Source: Siderastrea radians (Eukaryota; Cnidaria; Anthozoa; Scleractinia; Rhizangiidae). Taken from it: DNA of 64,000 nt. Under the pieces are notes generated by a model that was given only the letters and a program-made list of their open reading frames with translations, was not told the origin of the DNA and did not search any database. Below, piece after piece: positions 1-10,937 of the stretch (the stretch's first letter is position 1; each line of letters begins with the position of its first letter). Both the position numbers and the translations under genes were made by a program. The DNA is taken from NCBI GenBank assembly GCA_964017195.1, contig OZ024888.1:13339701-13403700 (forward strand), written 5' to 3'.

Positions 1-271
1 GCTTTTTTACTGGGCAAAGTTTCATTTAATGTGTTACTCTCCAGCAGTTCAGTCAACTGATTCTTTGCTTTTGTTAGTCTAGTCTTGGCCGATTTCTTGT
101 TGTTACGTAAGGATTGAATTTTAGCACTAGCGGTACTTACTGTGCTCCCATCTTTTCGCTTTCGTTTTCCTTTTCGGTCACAACATCTTCAGGAGGTTTT
201 TCTTTCGTCGAAGGCGGCAAGTCTTGTCCTCCGCTCGTTAAGTCTTTGTCTGGTTTGCTCGTGTCCGCCAT
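1..271 (-). pseudogene. Gag-like N-terminal relic of a BEL/Pao-type retroelement
   Basis: On the minus strand an ATG at 271 opens a 44-codon frame rich in Asp, Lys, Pro and Glu that stops at 137-139. A second minus-strand frame takes over at about 145 and runs off the left window edge. It encodes a basic, heptad-like stretch (SAKIQSLRNNKKSAKTRL, then KNQLTELLES) that resembles the N-terminal coiled-coil of cnidarian BEL/Pao gag-like polyproteins (DUF1759 region). The two frames are not in register, so I read this as a frameshifted relic. A CA|GTAAGT donor-like site lies at the junction, so an exon end is an alternative, but coding-like sequence past it argues against that. Family assignment is from recall. 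Confidence 0.4.
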
Positions 272-2082
272 TACTGTTCATTTGTCTGCTCGGTAGAAAT
301 CCACGCTCTGTTGTCGCTAAGTCCAAATTATCCGGCTCAAAAGGTCCACAATTGTTCTCAATCGGCAGAATGGTCAAAACCAAAGGGGTAGTTACACAAA
401 GGAATGGATCTTACCTTTTATTTTACGTTAGAATGAACCACGAGGTCTCACAAAGCAACATGTCTTCCTTCGTGTCACACATGTCAAAATGCGCCCGCGA
501 TACAACTAAGCGGTAAATTCATCAAAATCACCGAGGCAACGAGTTAATCATTAAACGGCTAAATTATTACAATTTTTTATTCTTAACAGCACAAATGCGT
601 CAAGATATTTCTGTTTTAATAGAACTGTATGCACATGTGTCTGACACCAGATGCAGCAAAAATTTCATTGAGTACAGCCCACTCATAACGATTTTATATA
701 TGTTTTGCTATCGAAGCCAGTTTGCTCGTCTCACGAGGTTAATTCAGTTATAACAGAGAAGAAGTGAGGAATTAAGGATCTGAGGAGAGTAGGTAGGCCT
801 GCTCCTGGAACGTTGTTAAATAATACAAACAACGTCAGTTTGTTTGCCTAATCCAAAAGAAAATGTAAACCTGATCAAAATCAGGATTATCCAAAGTATT
901 TGAGATAACACAAGCACTTCAATGTCACTTCGAATTTGCGTTTGTCTTTTTTTTCACTTGAATGCTAAAGTCACATGGCCTTTTTAATGAGAACGAAAAG
1001 CGAAACTTTTGAACGCCATTCAACACCAGGCTTACCATCCTCTATTTGTGTGACGTGGTGTGCATTTATAATGGCTGTATCGGTTTAAAAACTAGCGCCA
1101 AGTAAGCCTCAATCTACGCGTCTCTCAACTGGGTTCCTTCAAATTCGCCGCTAGGGTGACCGCAGAGAAGATTTTGTCACGGGCCAAAACTTCCGCGTAG
1201 AGAGGATGGCAGTTTGTGGCACGCGAATTCAAATTTTAAGGAGGCTTGCAACAGTTTTCTTTTTGGCCTTAGGTGCGTTTAGACCAACTTCGATTTCCTT
1301 GATACTACACCATCTTTTCAACATATGACCAAAGCCTATTTTAATTGGTTTCCTAGCAACAGTTGTCACCATAGCAATGGTCAGGAACAGCCCCTCGTTT
1401 TACATAACGTCGATTATCTCGAAATTTCGTCAGACACTTTATGCATGAGGAAACTTGGAAGATTAGAACTTTACAACCTACACATTGTGTATGCAAAATT
1501 AAGGAAAAATCTGTAAGATCGTTTTCAAGTGAATCGTGAATCATGAATCATTTTTTACGGGCTGATTCTGGTCATTCCTGCAATTATCTTCAATATTTCA
1601 AGAAAAAAAATAGATCTTAACACTTTCTCTTTTCAGTTCAGAGATCCTTTATGTACATGCACATTGAGCTTCCTAGGTGGCTGTAATTGTAAGATATTTA
1701 TGTTTGAGAACTGCTGAAATAAAACACAAATCAGTCAGAAAGTTCCTAATTTGCATAAACTGATAAATCGATATTTGGAAAATGCTTTTACAGATTTTTC
1801 TCTTATTTCGCACACAAATTGTGTAGGTTGTGTCTAACTACTATAAAGTCGTCCATTTTATAAATTGAATTTTTGGCAAGTTAGCCTTGACCGATTTCTG
1901 CAAGTTTTGGTGTCATAATTAAGGGCTTTGAAAATAACAGAAAGCTTTGAAGCTTTAAATTTTAGGTCAAACAAAATAGACAACTAAGAGAGACAAGCCC
2001 TGTTAGAAAACCATTTATAGTTTACGTTAATTCTTATGACAGCGACAAGTTCGTTGTTTTTTTTTTCTAATTGAGTTCAATT
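272..2082. other. AT-rich stretch without recognisable gene
   Basis: All reading frames are short and frequently stopped. I see no splice-linked coding blocks, no inverted terminal repeats and no RNA gene here. Confidence 0.5.
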
Positions 2083-2242
2083 ACAGTGGTATCTCTATTT
2101 AACGAAGTACCAAGGGACTGGAGAAATTGGCTCGTTACATCGAGGTTCCTTGCCATACATTACACTATTTCTGGGCTGAAAAATATCTTTCGTTATACCG
2201 AGGACTTCGTTATCTAGAGGTTCGTTAAATCGAGGTCCCAAG
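2083..2242 (+). repeat. Transposon terminus with repeated TTCGTTAnATCGAGGT motifs
   Basis: The stretch begins CAGTGGTATCTCTATTTAAC and contains the same motif several times in both orientations: ATTTAACGAAG near 2098, CTCGTTACATCGAGGTT near 2131, TTCGTTATACCGAGGA near 2189, TTCGTTATCTAGAGGT near 2206 and TTCGTTAAATCGAGGT at 2221. CAGTGG...ATTTAACGAA ends are typical of pogo/Tigger-type Tc1-mariner elements, where repeated subterminal sites bind transposase. No partner end was located, so I call a solo or decayed terminus. Confidence 0.45.
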
Positions 2243-2730
2243 ACGTCAGATTATTGAAGTTTGGCTTTAAAATGTTGTGCTGCTGTATTTTCCCCCGATG
2301 TTCCAAGAAATATAAAATAATGCTTAGTTTACGACTATTATTTAAACCTTTGACACCACCTGAAACTTTTGCTGTAAAATAATAAAAGGTCGAAAACTCC
2401 TAGCAAAAAGTACCGAGAAAGTTTGCGCGCTTTTTTGTTGGATGAATTCGTGACCTTGTCTTGTCTAATACTCTAAAGACAATGCTGCCACTTTTACAGC
2501 ATTGCCAATGGAAATAGACTGAAAATGGCTTCAGATGTGTCCATTTTTTAAGAGAAAGTCTAACATTTTTGGAGTCTAAACTGAACATTATAATTCAAGT
2601 TGATCCAGGCGAAGTTTGTGTCGTTCATCGCTAAGGCAACGAACTGTCAAATCATTGATTGGGAAACGTACTGCCCTGATCTACCGGACTTTCTTCTGAA
2701 GCTCTTGTTTGGAAATTCATGTAGAACCAG

Positions 2731-2875
2731 AGGTTTCTGAATAAGAGCTAAAATTACACAGCGTGGCCACACACGTTTCACAGGTTTCTGAATAAGAGCT
2801 AAAATTACACAGCGTGGACACAGCGTGGTAGTTAGAGGACGTGGTGCTCTTTGGGTTCGAGTCCTCTCCTCTAAA
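2731..2875 (+). repeat. 36 bp direct repeat next to a tRNA-like B box
   Basis: An identical 36 bp sequence starting AGGTTTCTGAATAAGAGCTA occurs at 2731-2766 and 2782-2817, a 51 bp period. ACACAGCGTGG follows once more at 2817-2827. Immediately downstream, near 2856-2867, GGGTTCGAGTCCTC matches a tRNA B-box core, but the surrounding T stem pairs at only three positions. The site is better read as a SINE fragment than a tRNA gene. Confidence 0.4.
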
Positions 2876-5160
2876 AGTTTTATTTTAAAAACAACTTTTT
2901 TGCTGGCTGTCATTTGCATTCCAAAGAATAAGACTGATTGACGTAATCTTTGTAGAACCATGTTTTGGGCTAATTAATTCTAATATGTACCAACTTATTT
3001 AGCTATTCAAGTACAATATATTGAGATATGCCTTGAGATTGTTGAGCCGTCAAGCTCTATAAACGAAGAGGATTCTTTGGTTCAATAATTTTACTCTAAG
3101 CTGTGAACCACCGCACGTGTTTAGGAGGCTACACACGATAATCAGTTACTTCCAATAACCCTAGATATTCTCAACACTTCCCAAGTCCATTGAATTAAAT
3201 CGAAAAAAGTCCATAATGATAAAGTAGGGTGTACGATGGCGTTTAATTTTTCCCCTGGTTACTTTGTGGTCAGTGTTGAATAAAACCAAATGCCTAAGTA
3301 TTTTGTGTAACATAAGCACTTCAATATCAATTTCAAGTTACATTTGTTGTGTTATCACCTTTTTTGGAAAAATAGGAAATAGAAAAGTTTGAACGTCAAA
3401 GCTGCTAAGATCTGCTAAAGCTGTGGTGTATGTAAGTATTTCTCCATTACAAGCCGTCATGAAATTTCTGGGATATTGTGGAGGGTCATGTCATACTGTT
3501 CAGGCTGCCATCTTTAAACGAGCGAGAACAATAATTTCGCTTATCATTTGTCGGTGGAAAAATTGACGAAACATCAACAAATACAACGATCAATCTTTTT
3601 CCTGATAACGTACACGTAGTTCCAATGAGCTCTGATACTCGTTGTAAATTAAACACAATGCAGCTCACATATGCATTGGGCATTGAACGAAAATAACAGA
3701 GAGAATTAGACAATGTTAAACGCCCTTTCTCTAATAGCACTTTCTAAGAACAATCGGTTGTAAAGGTGCTGTGTTCTATTGGATATCCCTTTGACTATGT
3801 CATGTTTTGGAAAGACCAGTAATTACAAGAAGTATTTTTAAGGCGATTGATTTAACTCTCTGTTTGGCACTGAAATAATTAAGCTATGAAGAAATTTTGT
3901 CAAAATTTTCCTCATGGTTTTAAAGTTGGGTCAGTTCAAGCCAACGTGGCCACCACAAAGAAAATCTAATCTCTAATTTATTAAGAAGTATGTTGGAAAC
4001 CACGCTGAAATGTTAAAATAATGCAAGGGATCGTTCTTACCTCTCCTTCTTAGACAGCTGACGTTAAATAGTATTAGTAAGAGAATTCGAAGACTTCAAT
4101 GTTTCTTTGAATTACGTGTTTCCACGTGACTGAAGACTGCCAATCGCCTCGGCTTCTCCTTCTTCGTGTTAATACTAGTGTTGCGCCTCATACATAATCC
4201 CTTGTATGGGAAAAGTAGGAGTACTGAACAACATTATTGTTTTTTGTTTCAAAATGAAGTGCAGCTTGTAATATGAGAACAACAAAGAAAATGGCGAAAT
4301 GTGTGAAAACCGGCTCTACGTTTTTCCTCTAGCGCGCTTGCTTTTTACAGGCCAAACTAACCATTTCGGTATGATAAAGAGTAATAATTGCCCGTTCGAT
4401 AGAGCCCTTTTCTGGCCTGTGTATACGTATACCCGCGGCGCTGTGATCTTTCGAACTAAGGTAAAATTTGGTCAATCAATTGAAGAGCGAATGTTGTAGT
4501 TTTTAAGCGTGTGAATAGCAAACAAAAATTGTTAACATGCTAATGATTAGGGATCGGTTTTTCCACTTTCTGGACTAGCTACAAGCATCTCAGTGTCGGG
4601 GGCGTCATCTTGTCCGACCTTTTTGGACGATGCTTTCCTTCTCCATGTTGCTTTGGCCATCGCTTGCCGTGCCATAATTTTCGTCCGCTAAACTACATCT
4701 TTTCTATAGCCTTTAGGTTCCCACGATCCTCATGCATTTCAAAAACCTTAGTAAACAAACGCAAGAAACCCGACGAAGCTCTGCGATATAAAAGGACTTT
4801 TCTCTATCCTGTTTCTTGCCGACTTTTTAACAAAACAAAACAGACTACCTCACCTGGATTAAGAAACAAGTCTCTCACCAGTACAGTAGGTTAAAAGTGA
4901 CGACGACGCGACGTTCACATTAAATTGACGTCACACTTGGTCGATGGCTGAACGCAAGGATAACTGATCAAAGCACGTGCGATCTTAGCTAGAACCCAGG
5001 AATCATTTCATGGCGGGAATTTCTACAGTGTGGTTTTAGCTAGCAAACATAGGGCTTCTTTATAGAAACTAAACGAGACATTAAGGGCGAAACACTTCCC
5101 ATCCTTCCTCGATCAGACAGCAACGTTTCACACCGCATTGGCGTTTCCTCAGCGTACTTT
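2876..5160. other. Gene-free stretch
   Basis: Only short interrupted frames occur on both strands. I found no exon pair with matching splice sites and no terminal-repeat structure. Confidence 0.45.
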
Positions 5161-5427
5161 CATTTTGTGGGCTTTGAAGAGAGATGTTTCTCTTCTTGTC
5201 GCCCATTGGGTATAGGAAGCTAAATTTTTCACTTCTCTCACCCGAACTACAAATGCATATATCGTTTGCGTGGGAGCGAGTTGTTTCGCTTCCCGTTGCC
5301 CCTTGGGAGTAGGAAAGAAAAAGTTACGCTTCTTTCACCTGAACTACAGACGCATACAGCTATTTCAATTAACGTTGTCGAAGGAAAAGCAAAAAGCCTT
5401 TAAGCCAAGACCACAAGGTAATATGGG
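5161..5427 (+). repeat. Left terminal inverted repeat of the two-gene transposon
   Basis: It contains two diverged units of about 90 bp (roughly 5178-5270 and 5271-5357), each with a TTTCGCTTC/TTCTCTTC motif followed by ACCCGAACTACA or ACCTGAACTACA. An inner block then follows: CATACAGCTATTTCAA, AACGTTGTCG, CCTTTAAGCCAAGACC and GGTAATATGGG. The inner block is inverted in the right end. The transposase ATG lies 26 bp further in. Confidence 0.7.
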
Positions 5428-5452
5428 ATTTTTTTATCATGGCTTGCTAACA

Positions 5453-7451
5453 ATGCCGCGATCATATAGCGAAGATCTACGGTGGCGCGTGATATGGAGG
5501 TGTTAGGATATGGAGTAAATGAAGTAGCGGCAACTCTAAGTATGTCTCCAAGAACTGTGGAACGTTATGTGAGAAAATTTTCAAACTTTGGAGAAGTAAA
5601 GCCAGAGGTAGTTGGAAGGCCTTTAAACAGTGTGTCCATGTATCCGTGCGTGGAATTTTTAATAATGGAAGCAGTGCTCGGGCATCCTGAAAGAACGCTG
5701 TCAGAAATAGCCCACGACGTGTATGTCCAAACAGGATGTCAGTATACTTTTTTATTACTTGAGAAGAAACCGTTTCAGTCGGAAAAAGGTTTGTCATATT
5801 TTTTTTCGCCCGCTTCGTTGCCACGTTATGCAAATTGATAAAATATAACAATATCTTTTTTTTTTGCCAATAACAGCTGAACAAAATTGCTCTTTAAAGA
5901 TCGGAACAAGCAAGAGTACACTTCCGCTCAAATGTTTGTACCTTGGAACCGGAGACGTTTTTGTTTCTGGACGAAACTGGATTTGTACGTTTGTTTGTTT
6001 TTTTGATGATGACTGCGGTTTAGTAAATGGTTATCAAAACATTAGCGGCTAAAGGAGTGATTTTTTGCTCGAATTGGAGACACGATTTTTTGCAAACTTG
6101 TTGCGTCGCCTGTGCGAGTTGATGGCTTCACTTCTCGACAAATTTTGTCAATAGATTGTGCGATGCATGCAATTTTGTCAGCAAAAGTTCAACCAAGAGA
6201 TCATTGGCTCAACTCATTGATTTTTCGCGAGTTTGTTTCTACAATGTTTCAGCCTGTTACGCCTATGTCGCTACATTAAAATGTTATTTTTCTTGTATCT
6301 TATGTTGGTAGGACAAAAGAATTGCTCGCTGTTATGTTGGGGAAAGGGCGGTGGTGAAAAGAGTCATGCAGAACTGGGGTCCGCGCATCACTGCTTTTCC
6401 TGTCCTTTGCACTGAGGGAATAATGGATATTGGTCTCCACGAAGGAACTGTCAACGCCGCAACTTTTCAAGACTTTGTGACTGAAAAGTTGTGTCCCAAT
6501 TTGCTCCCATTCAATGGCGTAAATCTACGATCGGTAGTCATACTAGGTAATGGAGATCCGTAAGTAAGAAACCATGTTTCAAAAATTAAAGGTATTATAT
6601 AATGTGATGGTTGTGTTCAGGACCCGGTTACTTAAGATAAAGTAGTACTTTCTGCAATTGTTCCTTGTGTTCCGTACAATTTTTTCGTATCGTCTTTTTC
6701 TTTATCCTTTATCGTCTTACCTATATCCTTTAAACCGCCTTTGTGAAAGAAAATCCTGCGGAATATAAGGAATGGATGCAAAAATTCCAACTAATCTTAA
6801 GTTACGTTTCGCAACCGGGCCCCCGTTTCTCGAAATTCCTGATAACTTTTCGGGCCCGGGAAGTATTTTTTCGAGCTCATTTATTTATCAGCTAATGGTA
6901 ATTATTGGCGCATTATAAAGATTAAAATTTAACTTTCAAAATCAATAGAAATTGTAGGGAATATTGTGCACCTAAGACAGTTTTCAGGCCTGGAAAGTTA
7001 TCTGGGCACTCCTCTGAGGTTTATTTACGCTTGAGAATGTGAATGGTACATTTCTTAGTGCGCGGTTAGGGGTTATATTTCCTTCGATAAGTTGCTTTGT
7101 ACAAAACTTGTAATCCACTCTACACTCACCTCCTTTTATCACATTGTCGCTTTTATCAGGGTAATTATCGTTCTGTTCTGTCTCTTTTCCACAGATAACG
7201 CCCCTATCCACCACAGTCAGGCAGTTGTCGATACAATTCACGCGACTGGGGCTATGGTAATTTTTTTGCCGCCGTACAGCCCTGATTTCATGCCATGTGA
7301 GGAGCTTTTTGCTCAAGCGAAGAACTGGATCAGGGAAAATGATTCTGCCTGGCAAGTTTGTCCTGATCCTGAATTAATGGTTGAAGAAGCATTTCTTCAA
7401 ATCACAGAGGATGAAGTGAGAAATTACATCCAGCACGCAGAATATCTGTAA
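5453..7451 (+). pseudogene. Intron-containing DD34E transposase, IS630/Tc1 type, inactivated
   Basis: Four exons fit with GT-AG introns: 5453-5788, 5877-5984, 6312-6546 and 7195-7451. The start reads MPRSYSEDLRWRVIW, followed by a helix-turn-helix segment (VNEVAATLSMSPRTVERYV). Catalytic motifs are visible: FLDETGF (first Asp codon about 5970), ILDNAPIHHSQ (second Asp split across the intron at 6546/7195) and PPYSPDFMPCEELF (Glu codon 7300-7302). Thirty-four residues separate the second Asp and the Glu, giving DD34E. The gene is broken: a frame change near 5495, a second near 5755 and an in-frame TAA at 5895-5897 where the family would have Gln. It cuts and pastes DNA in related active elements; this copy cannot. 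An AATAAA lies at 7488-7493. Confidence 0.8.
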
Positions 7452-7484
7452 CGGTTTAAACATTTAATTCCGACTCTCAGTGTA

Positions 7485-7493
7485 TTTAATAAA
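7485..7493. promoter_or_regulatory. Overlapping opposed poly(A) signals between convergent genes
   Basis: AATAAA on the plus strand (7488-7493) and ATTAAA on the minus strand (7485-7490) overlap in the 47 bp gap between the stop codons of the transposase (7451) and the accessory gene (7499). This suggests a compact bidirectional terminator. It is inferred from sequence only. Confidence 0.45.
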
Positions 7494-7498
7494 TTATT

Positions 7499-9083
7499 TT
7501 ACAAATCTTGCAGCTCTTGTAACAGCTTTTGTTTGTGAGCAACGTATTCCACGTCTGTCAAAACGCTATCCTCAGTTAGGACCTTTAGGTCCTTCAGCTG
7601 TTGAAGAATGCCACTTCTCATGCGGACCTGCCGAGAGAATAATTTCACGTAAGTGAAAGATAAGTGCGCGCATGAGAAAATTGGTCGGATTAAAAAATAT
7701 CGCGCTGATTTTTATTCTCGGACACCACTGAGCAAATACGACCGCCTACAATTTGAAGCATGTTATAACTTAGCTTTAGAAAAGAACCAGTGTATAACCA
7801 TACCTACCTTCCTCTCAGCGGCATCTATGGGTTGCCCCGAAGTTTCCGTTGCTGGTTGTTGAGCTGCAGTTCTCTTTAAACTGGTTTTAGATTTCCCTGT
7901 GAAAAAGGGCAAATCTGGTGGACTTTCCTCGCTCTTGTGGGTGCCATTTACCTAGAAATTATCAAACACCTTAGCTTATTTGATGGTGTTTTTTTTTATT
8001 TTTACGAGTCAAACCCCAGAAACCGGAGTTAATGTAAGGTTGAAGGATTACAAGTTTGAGTTTTGGCTATAAATTGGCATGCCATTCACATCAAGGTTAA
8101 TTTACGATCAGGCGAAGGGAAGAGAGGGGAACAAAGCGCATGATCGCAGGTTTTCTCCTGTTTGTTTGAGTTATGATTGTTCTTATTTTCTCAGATTTAC
8201 CATGCAAAGGTACAAAATAATTAAAACCGAATGCAAATATACTCAAATGCACGTGCAGCACGACTGGGCTCTAGCTCATTGGTAAGAAGACAGAAAAACG
8301 GCAGCAATAGTACTGAATAAACACAATATCCAACAAAATTTCTCGATCTGAAAAAAATTACACTTCGAAGTCAAAATTGATACCTGATTAGTACCAGAAA
8401 AGTTGTTTTATCATGTCAGATGATGCCTATTGATCAATTGCCCTGACGAATTGACTCAGTGACGGGCGGAAAAATTAATGTTCCTTACCAACATTCTGGC
8501 CCAGCATTGCAGCTTGAACTCGGGAAATTTACCGTGCTTTTCCCACAACCTCGAAAGGCGTGCATTATAACTGGAGAACTCTAAATCTCCCTCATCCTCG
8601 TCAATCACAGTAGTGCCAGGATTGTCCGCTGACAGAACAAAAAAGGACCTTTAATAGCAGCTGAGGAAATATTAGATTAATACGCATGGTAGTTATATTC
8701 ACCATTACATTGCTTTGCACACATACCTTTCCTTTTTTCCCCTGGAACTGAAGGACGTGGATTTTCCTTAGGTAAATGTGGGTCCACCCACAGATCGCTA
8801 GAGTTACCATTCCTTTCTTCGCCGATGATAGTCCTTCGGCTAACTGTATTTCCGAGGTAATGGAAAATTTCATGTTTCCATCACCAAAGTATCCTAATCT
8901 AAAAGAAGTGTCGGATGCCGGCGAAAGCTCTTCTCCGCATCTTTCTAGCAGATGTTCTTTTAGGCCTCGGATACTGTCAAATAATGGTACTTCTCGGAGA
9001 AAATATGACTGCGAACTGTTTTTGTTCTTTTCTTTCAGAACACGAAGACAAACGTTTACCGTTCCAGTTTCGCTTGATGACAT
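7499..9083 (-). pseudogene. Accessory transposon protein with PB1-like N-terminus and SHOCT-like C-terminus, frameshifted
   Basis: Four minus-strand exons fit: 9083-8727, 8628-8489, 7951-7808 and 7627-7499, all with GT-AG introns and matching phases for exons 2-4. Residues 1-95 start MSSSETGTVNVCLRVLKE and include RLGYFGDGNMKFSI, a pattern like PB1/ubiquitin-fold domains. The middle is acidic, then RLSRLWEKHGKFPEFKLQ. The last exon, GILQQLKDLKVLTEDSVLT then LLQELQDL, resembles SHOCT helices. Exon 1 contains an apparent 8 bp insertion near 8800. Without it, the frame would run from MVTL into WVDPHLPKENP and give about 253 residues. I do not know its function; being in the same element suggests a role in transposition. 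Confidence 0.65.
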
Positions 9084-9243
9084 GCTGTCTATCGAAAACT
9101 CAGTTCAACAGCAGTAAGGGATGGACCATTATTTTTTTGGAGCGGGGGAGATGAAAATTTTTTCAAGACAAACAATTTTTTCTGTGTTGTTGTCTGTGCA
9201 AACAATTTTTTCCAGCTGCATCTTCCTGCAAACAATTTTTTTG

Positions 9244-9247
<4 letters not shown>

Positions 9248-9287
<40 letters not shown>
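9248..9287 (+). repeat. (TTA)n microsatellite
   Basis: About thirteen uninterrupted TTA/ATT units lie just inside the left end of the nested element. Confidence 0.95.
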
Positions 9288-9288
<1 letters not shown>

Positions 9289-9811
9289 ACATTTATTTAT
9301 ATATGGTTAAAATTCATCAGGTAATCTTATGTACTAAAAATACTTATCTAAACATTACTGCCTAAAACTGCTTTCCATGAATGCCGTCTCTATGTCTCTA
9401 ACTTATAAAAGTATAACTAAAAAAATTGAAAATCTCACATCAAAGTATACTGAAACATTAAAATGTGAACGCAATTGCAAGAAATAATATAGAACTGCAT
9501 CAGCGGCCTTTTCTCCCCTGATCCTAGAGAGGATTGAGGAGCCAAATGAAACAGTGCTTGCTTACACTTGCGCTTTATTTTGTAGTTTATACAAGACTGG
9601 ATCCAATTTGCCTTCTTCATGCAAGTGGAAAACAGGAGACTGCTTGGCTGTTTAAGTGATGATTTATTAAATGTCATCATCAAACCAGCCTAGGACCTGT
9701 TGAAAAGCCACTAGTGTGACTATTAGCGAATACATGCAACCCAGGAATTTAAGTTAATCTTTTTTCTTAGTTAGAGTTTCATTGCACTTCGAAGAGTTCT
9801 TGATTAGTAAT

Positions 9812-9950
9812 GGTAATTGGACTCAGTGGAGCACAATTCAGGGAGTAATTGGGCGAGTTACTTTAAATCAGCCGAGCGCGTAGCGCGAGGACGATTTGAA
9901 ATTACAAGCACGTTTACTCCGAATTGTACAATACGAAGTCCAGTTAATCC
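9812..9950. repeat. Fold-back repeat (about 140 bp)
   Basis: The left arm TAATTGGACT, GCACAATTC and GGAGTAA is mirrored by TTACTCC, GAATTGTAC and AGTCCAGTTA on the right. The centre is TTTAAATC, then a GAGCGCGTAGCGCGAGG loop, then GATTTGAAA. It would form a cruciform. It is nested in the Harbinger-like element, giving three nesting levels. Confidence 0.6.
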
Positions 9951-10680
9951 TATCTATAACAAAATGTGAGATAAGAAAATCTATGTGCCCTTCAGGGATA
10001 TGTTTTTAATTATCAGTTTTGCAAGCAGTAGAGAAACAGCTATAAAAAGAACCCATTTCAGTGCACCTGATTGACGCGTGCGCAACGTAGCTGTCGGATT
10101 ACAGCTATCCAATTACAAAAAGTTCTTGTTGAAGAAACGATTAATACAATAACCGAACTTTAACATTTAATGCTTTCAAGGTCCTCAGAAAAGATTATTT
10201 TTAATAAAGGGGTTAGTTACTGATTTTAAGAAACTGTGGTAATTTGTTGGTTGAAAAGTAAAAAACAGAAATTGAGATTTATCAACCAAGCCGATTTGGT
10301 AAATTAGCCACCGGAAGAAATGACAAAACTGATGTTTGAGTGTTAAATAGCTCATTTGCTCTAATGAATAGCTAACACTCAAAATGTCAGCTTTTGAATT
10401 AGTTTGTGGTGGCTAATTTACCATGTCAAACCAGTTGATGAATCCATACAAATCATTTTGTTGCATTGTTATCTTGCATTTTAACAAATAGGACTAAATT
10501 TACTTCTATAAATCAAACTATGTATCAACTTGTCTGCAAACTTTTTATTTTCTCCTTTTCATGTCTGCAAACAATTTATTTAGGCTTTTTTGATTTTGCA
10601 AACAAATTTTTTCAGGATTTTTCATCCCTCCCCTCCAAAAAAATAATGGTCCCTCCCTAATGAAGACGGATTTGAAACTA

Positions 10681-10937
10681 CCCATATTACCTTGCGGTCT
10701 TGGCTTAAAGGCTTTTACTTTTCTTCCGACAACGTTTGTTGAAATAGCTGTATGTTGTAGGCTTGGAACCGAGATGTTTCGCTTCTTCTCGCCTCTTGAG
10801 TGTCGGAAGCGAAACGCTTCGCTTCTCTCACCCGAACTACAAAAGTATATGTTGTAGGGGTCGGAAGCCAGATGTTTCGCTTCTTGCCGCTACAAGCACT
10901 GGAAGCGGAACGTTTCGCTTCCACGCCCACAATAATG
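10681..10937 (-). repeat. Right terminal inverted repeat of the two-gene transposon
   Basis: The inner block (CCCATATTACC, GGTCTTGGCTTAAAGG, CGACAACGTT, TGAAATAGCTGTATG) is the reverse complement of the left inner block. The outer part has GTTTCGCTTC/GAAGCGAAAC palindromic motifs and one CACCCGAACTACAAAAG unit in the same orientation as in the left end. Confidence 0.65.

Larger units (their letters stand above)
9118..10657. mobile_element. Non-autonomous Harbinger-like element nested in the transposon
   Basis: TAA|GGGATGGACCATTATTTT at the left and AAAATAATGGTCCCTCCC|TAA at the right form inverted ends flanked by a 3 bp TAA duplication (9115-9117 and 10658-10660). A TWA duplication with GGG-starting ends is the PIF/Harbinger signature. 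Subterminal copies of a CTGCAAACAATTTTTT motif occur inside both ends. It has no coding capacity; the inside is AT-rich and includes a (TTA)n tract and a fold-back repeat. It inserted just upstream of the accessory gene start. Confidence 0.7.
5161..10937. mobile_element. Decayed two-gene IS630/Tc1-type DNA transposon
   Basis: Inverted ends enclose two convergent intron-containing genes. The plus-strand gene is a DDE transposase (5453-7451); the minus-strand gene is an accessory protein (7499-9083). The left end begins CATTTTGTGGGCTTTGAAG at 5161, and the right end, reversed, begins CATTATTGTGGGCGTGGAAG at 10937. The most conserved inverted block is the inner roughly 60 bp (about 5360-5427 and 10681-10745). 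A 1540 bp foreign element at 9118-10657 enlarges the right side, so the original was about 4.2 kb. Both genes carry disabling lesions, so the copy is inactive. Outer limits are approximate because no clean TA duplication was resolved. Confidence 0.75.

Noticed and set aside
2731..2827. CRISPR-like direct repeats
   Set aside because: Only two full copies, a 15 bp spacer and a eukaryotic context.
8776..9117. Plus-strand 113-codon frame
   Set aside because: It is the complement of the accessory gene's first exon, whose minus-strand reading has matching splice sites and domain-like content.
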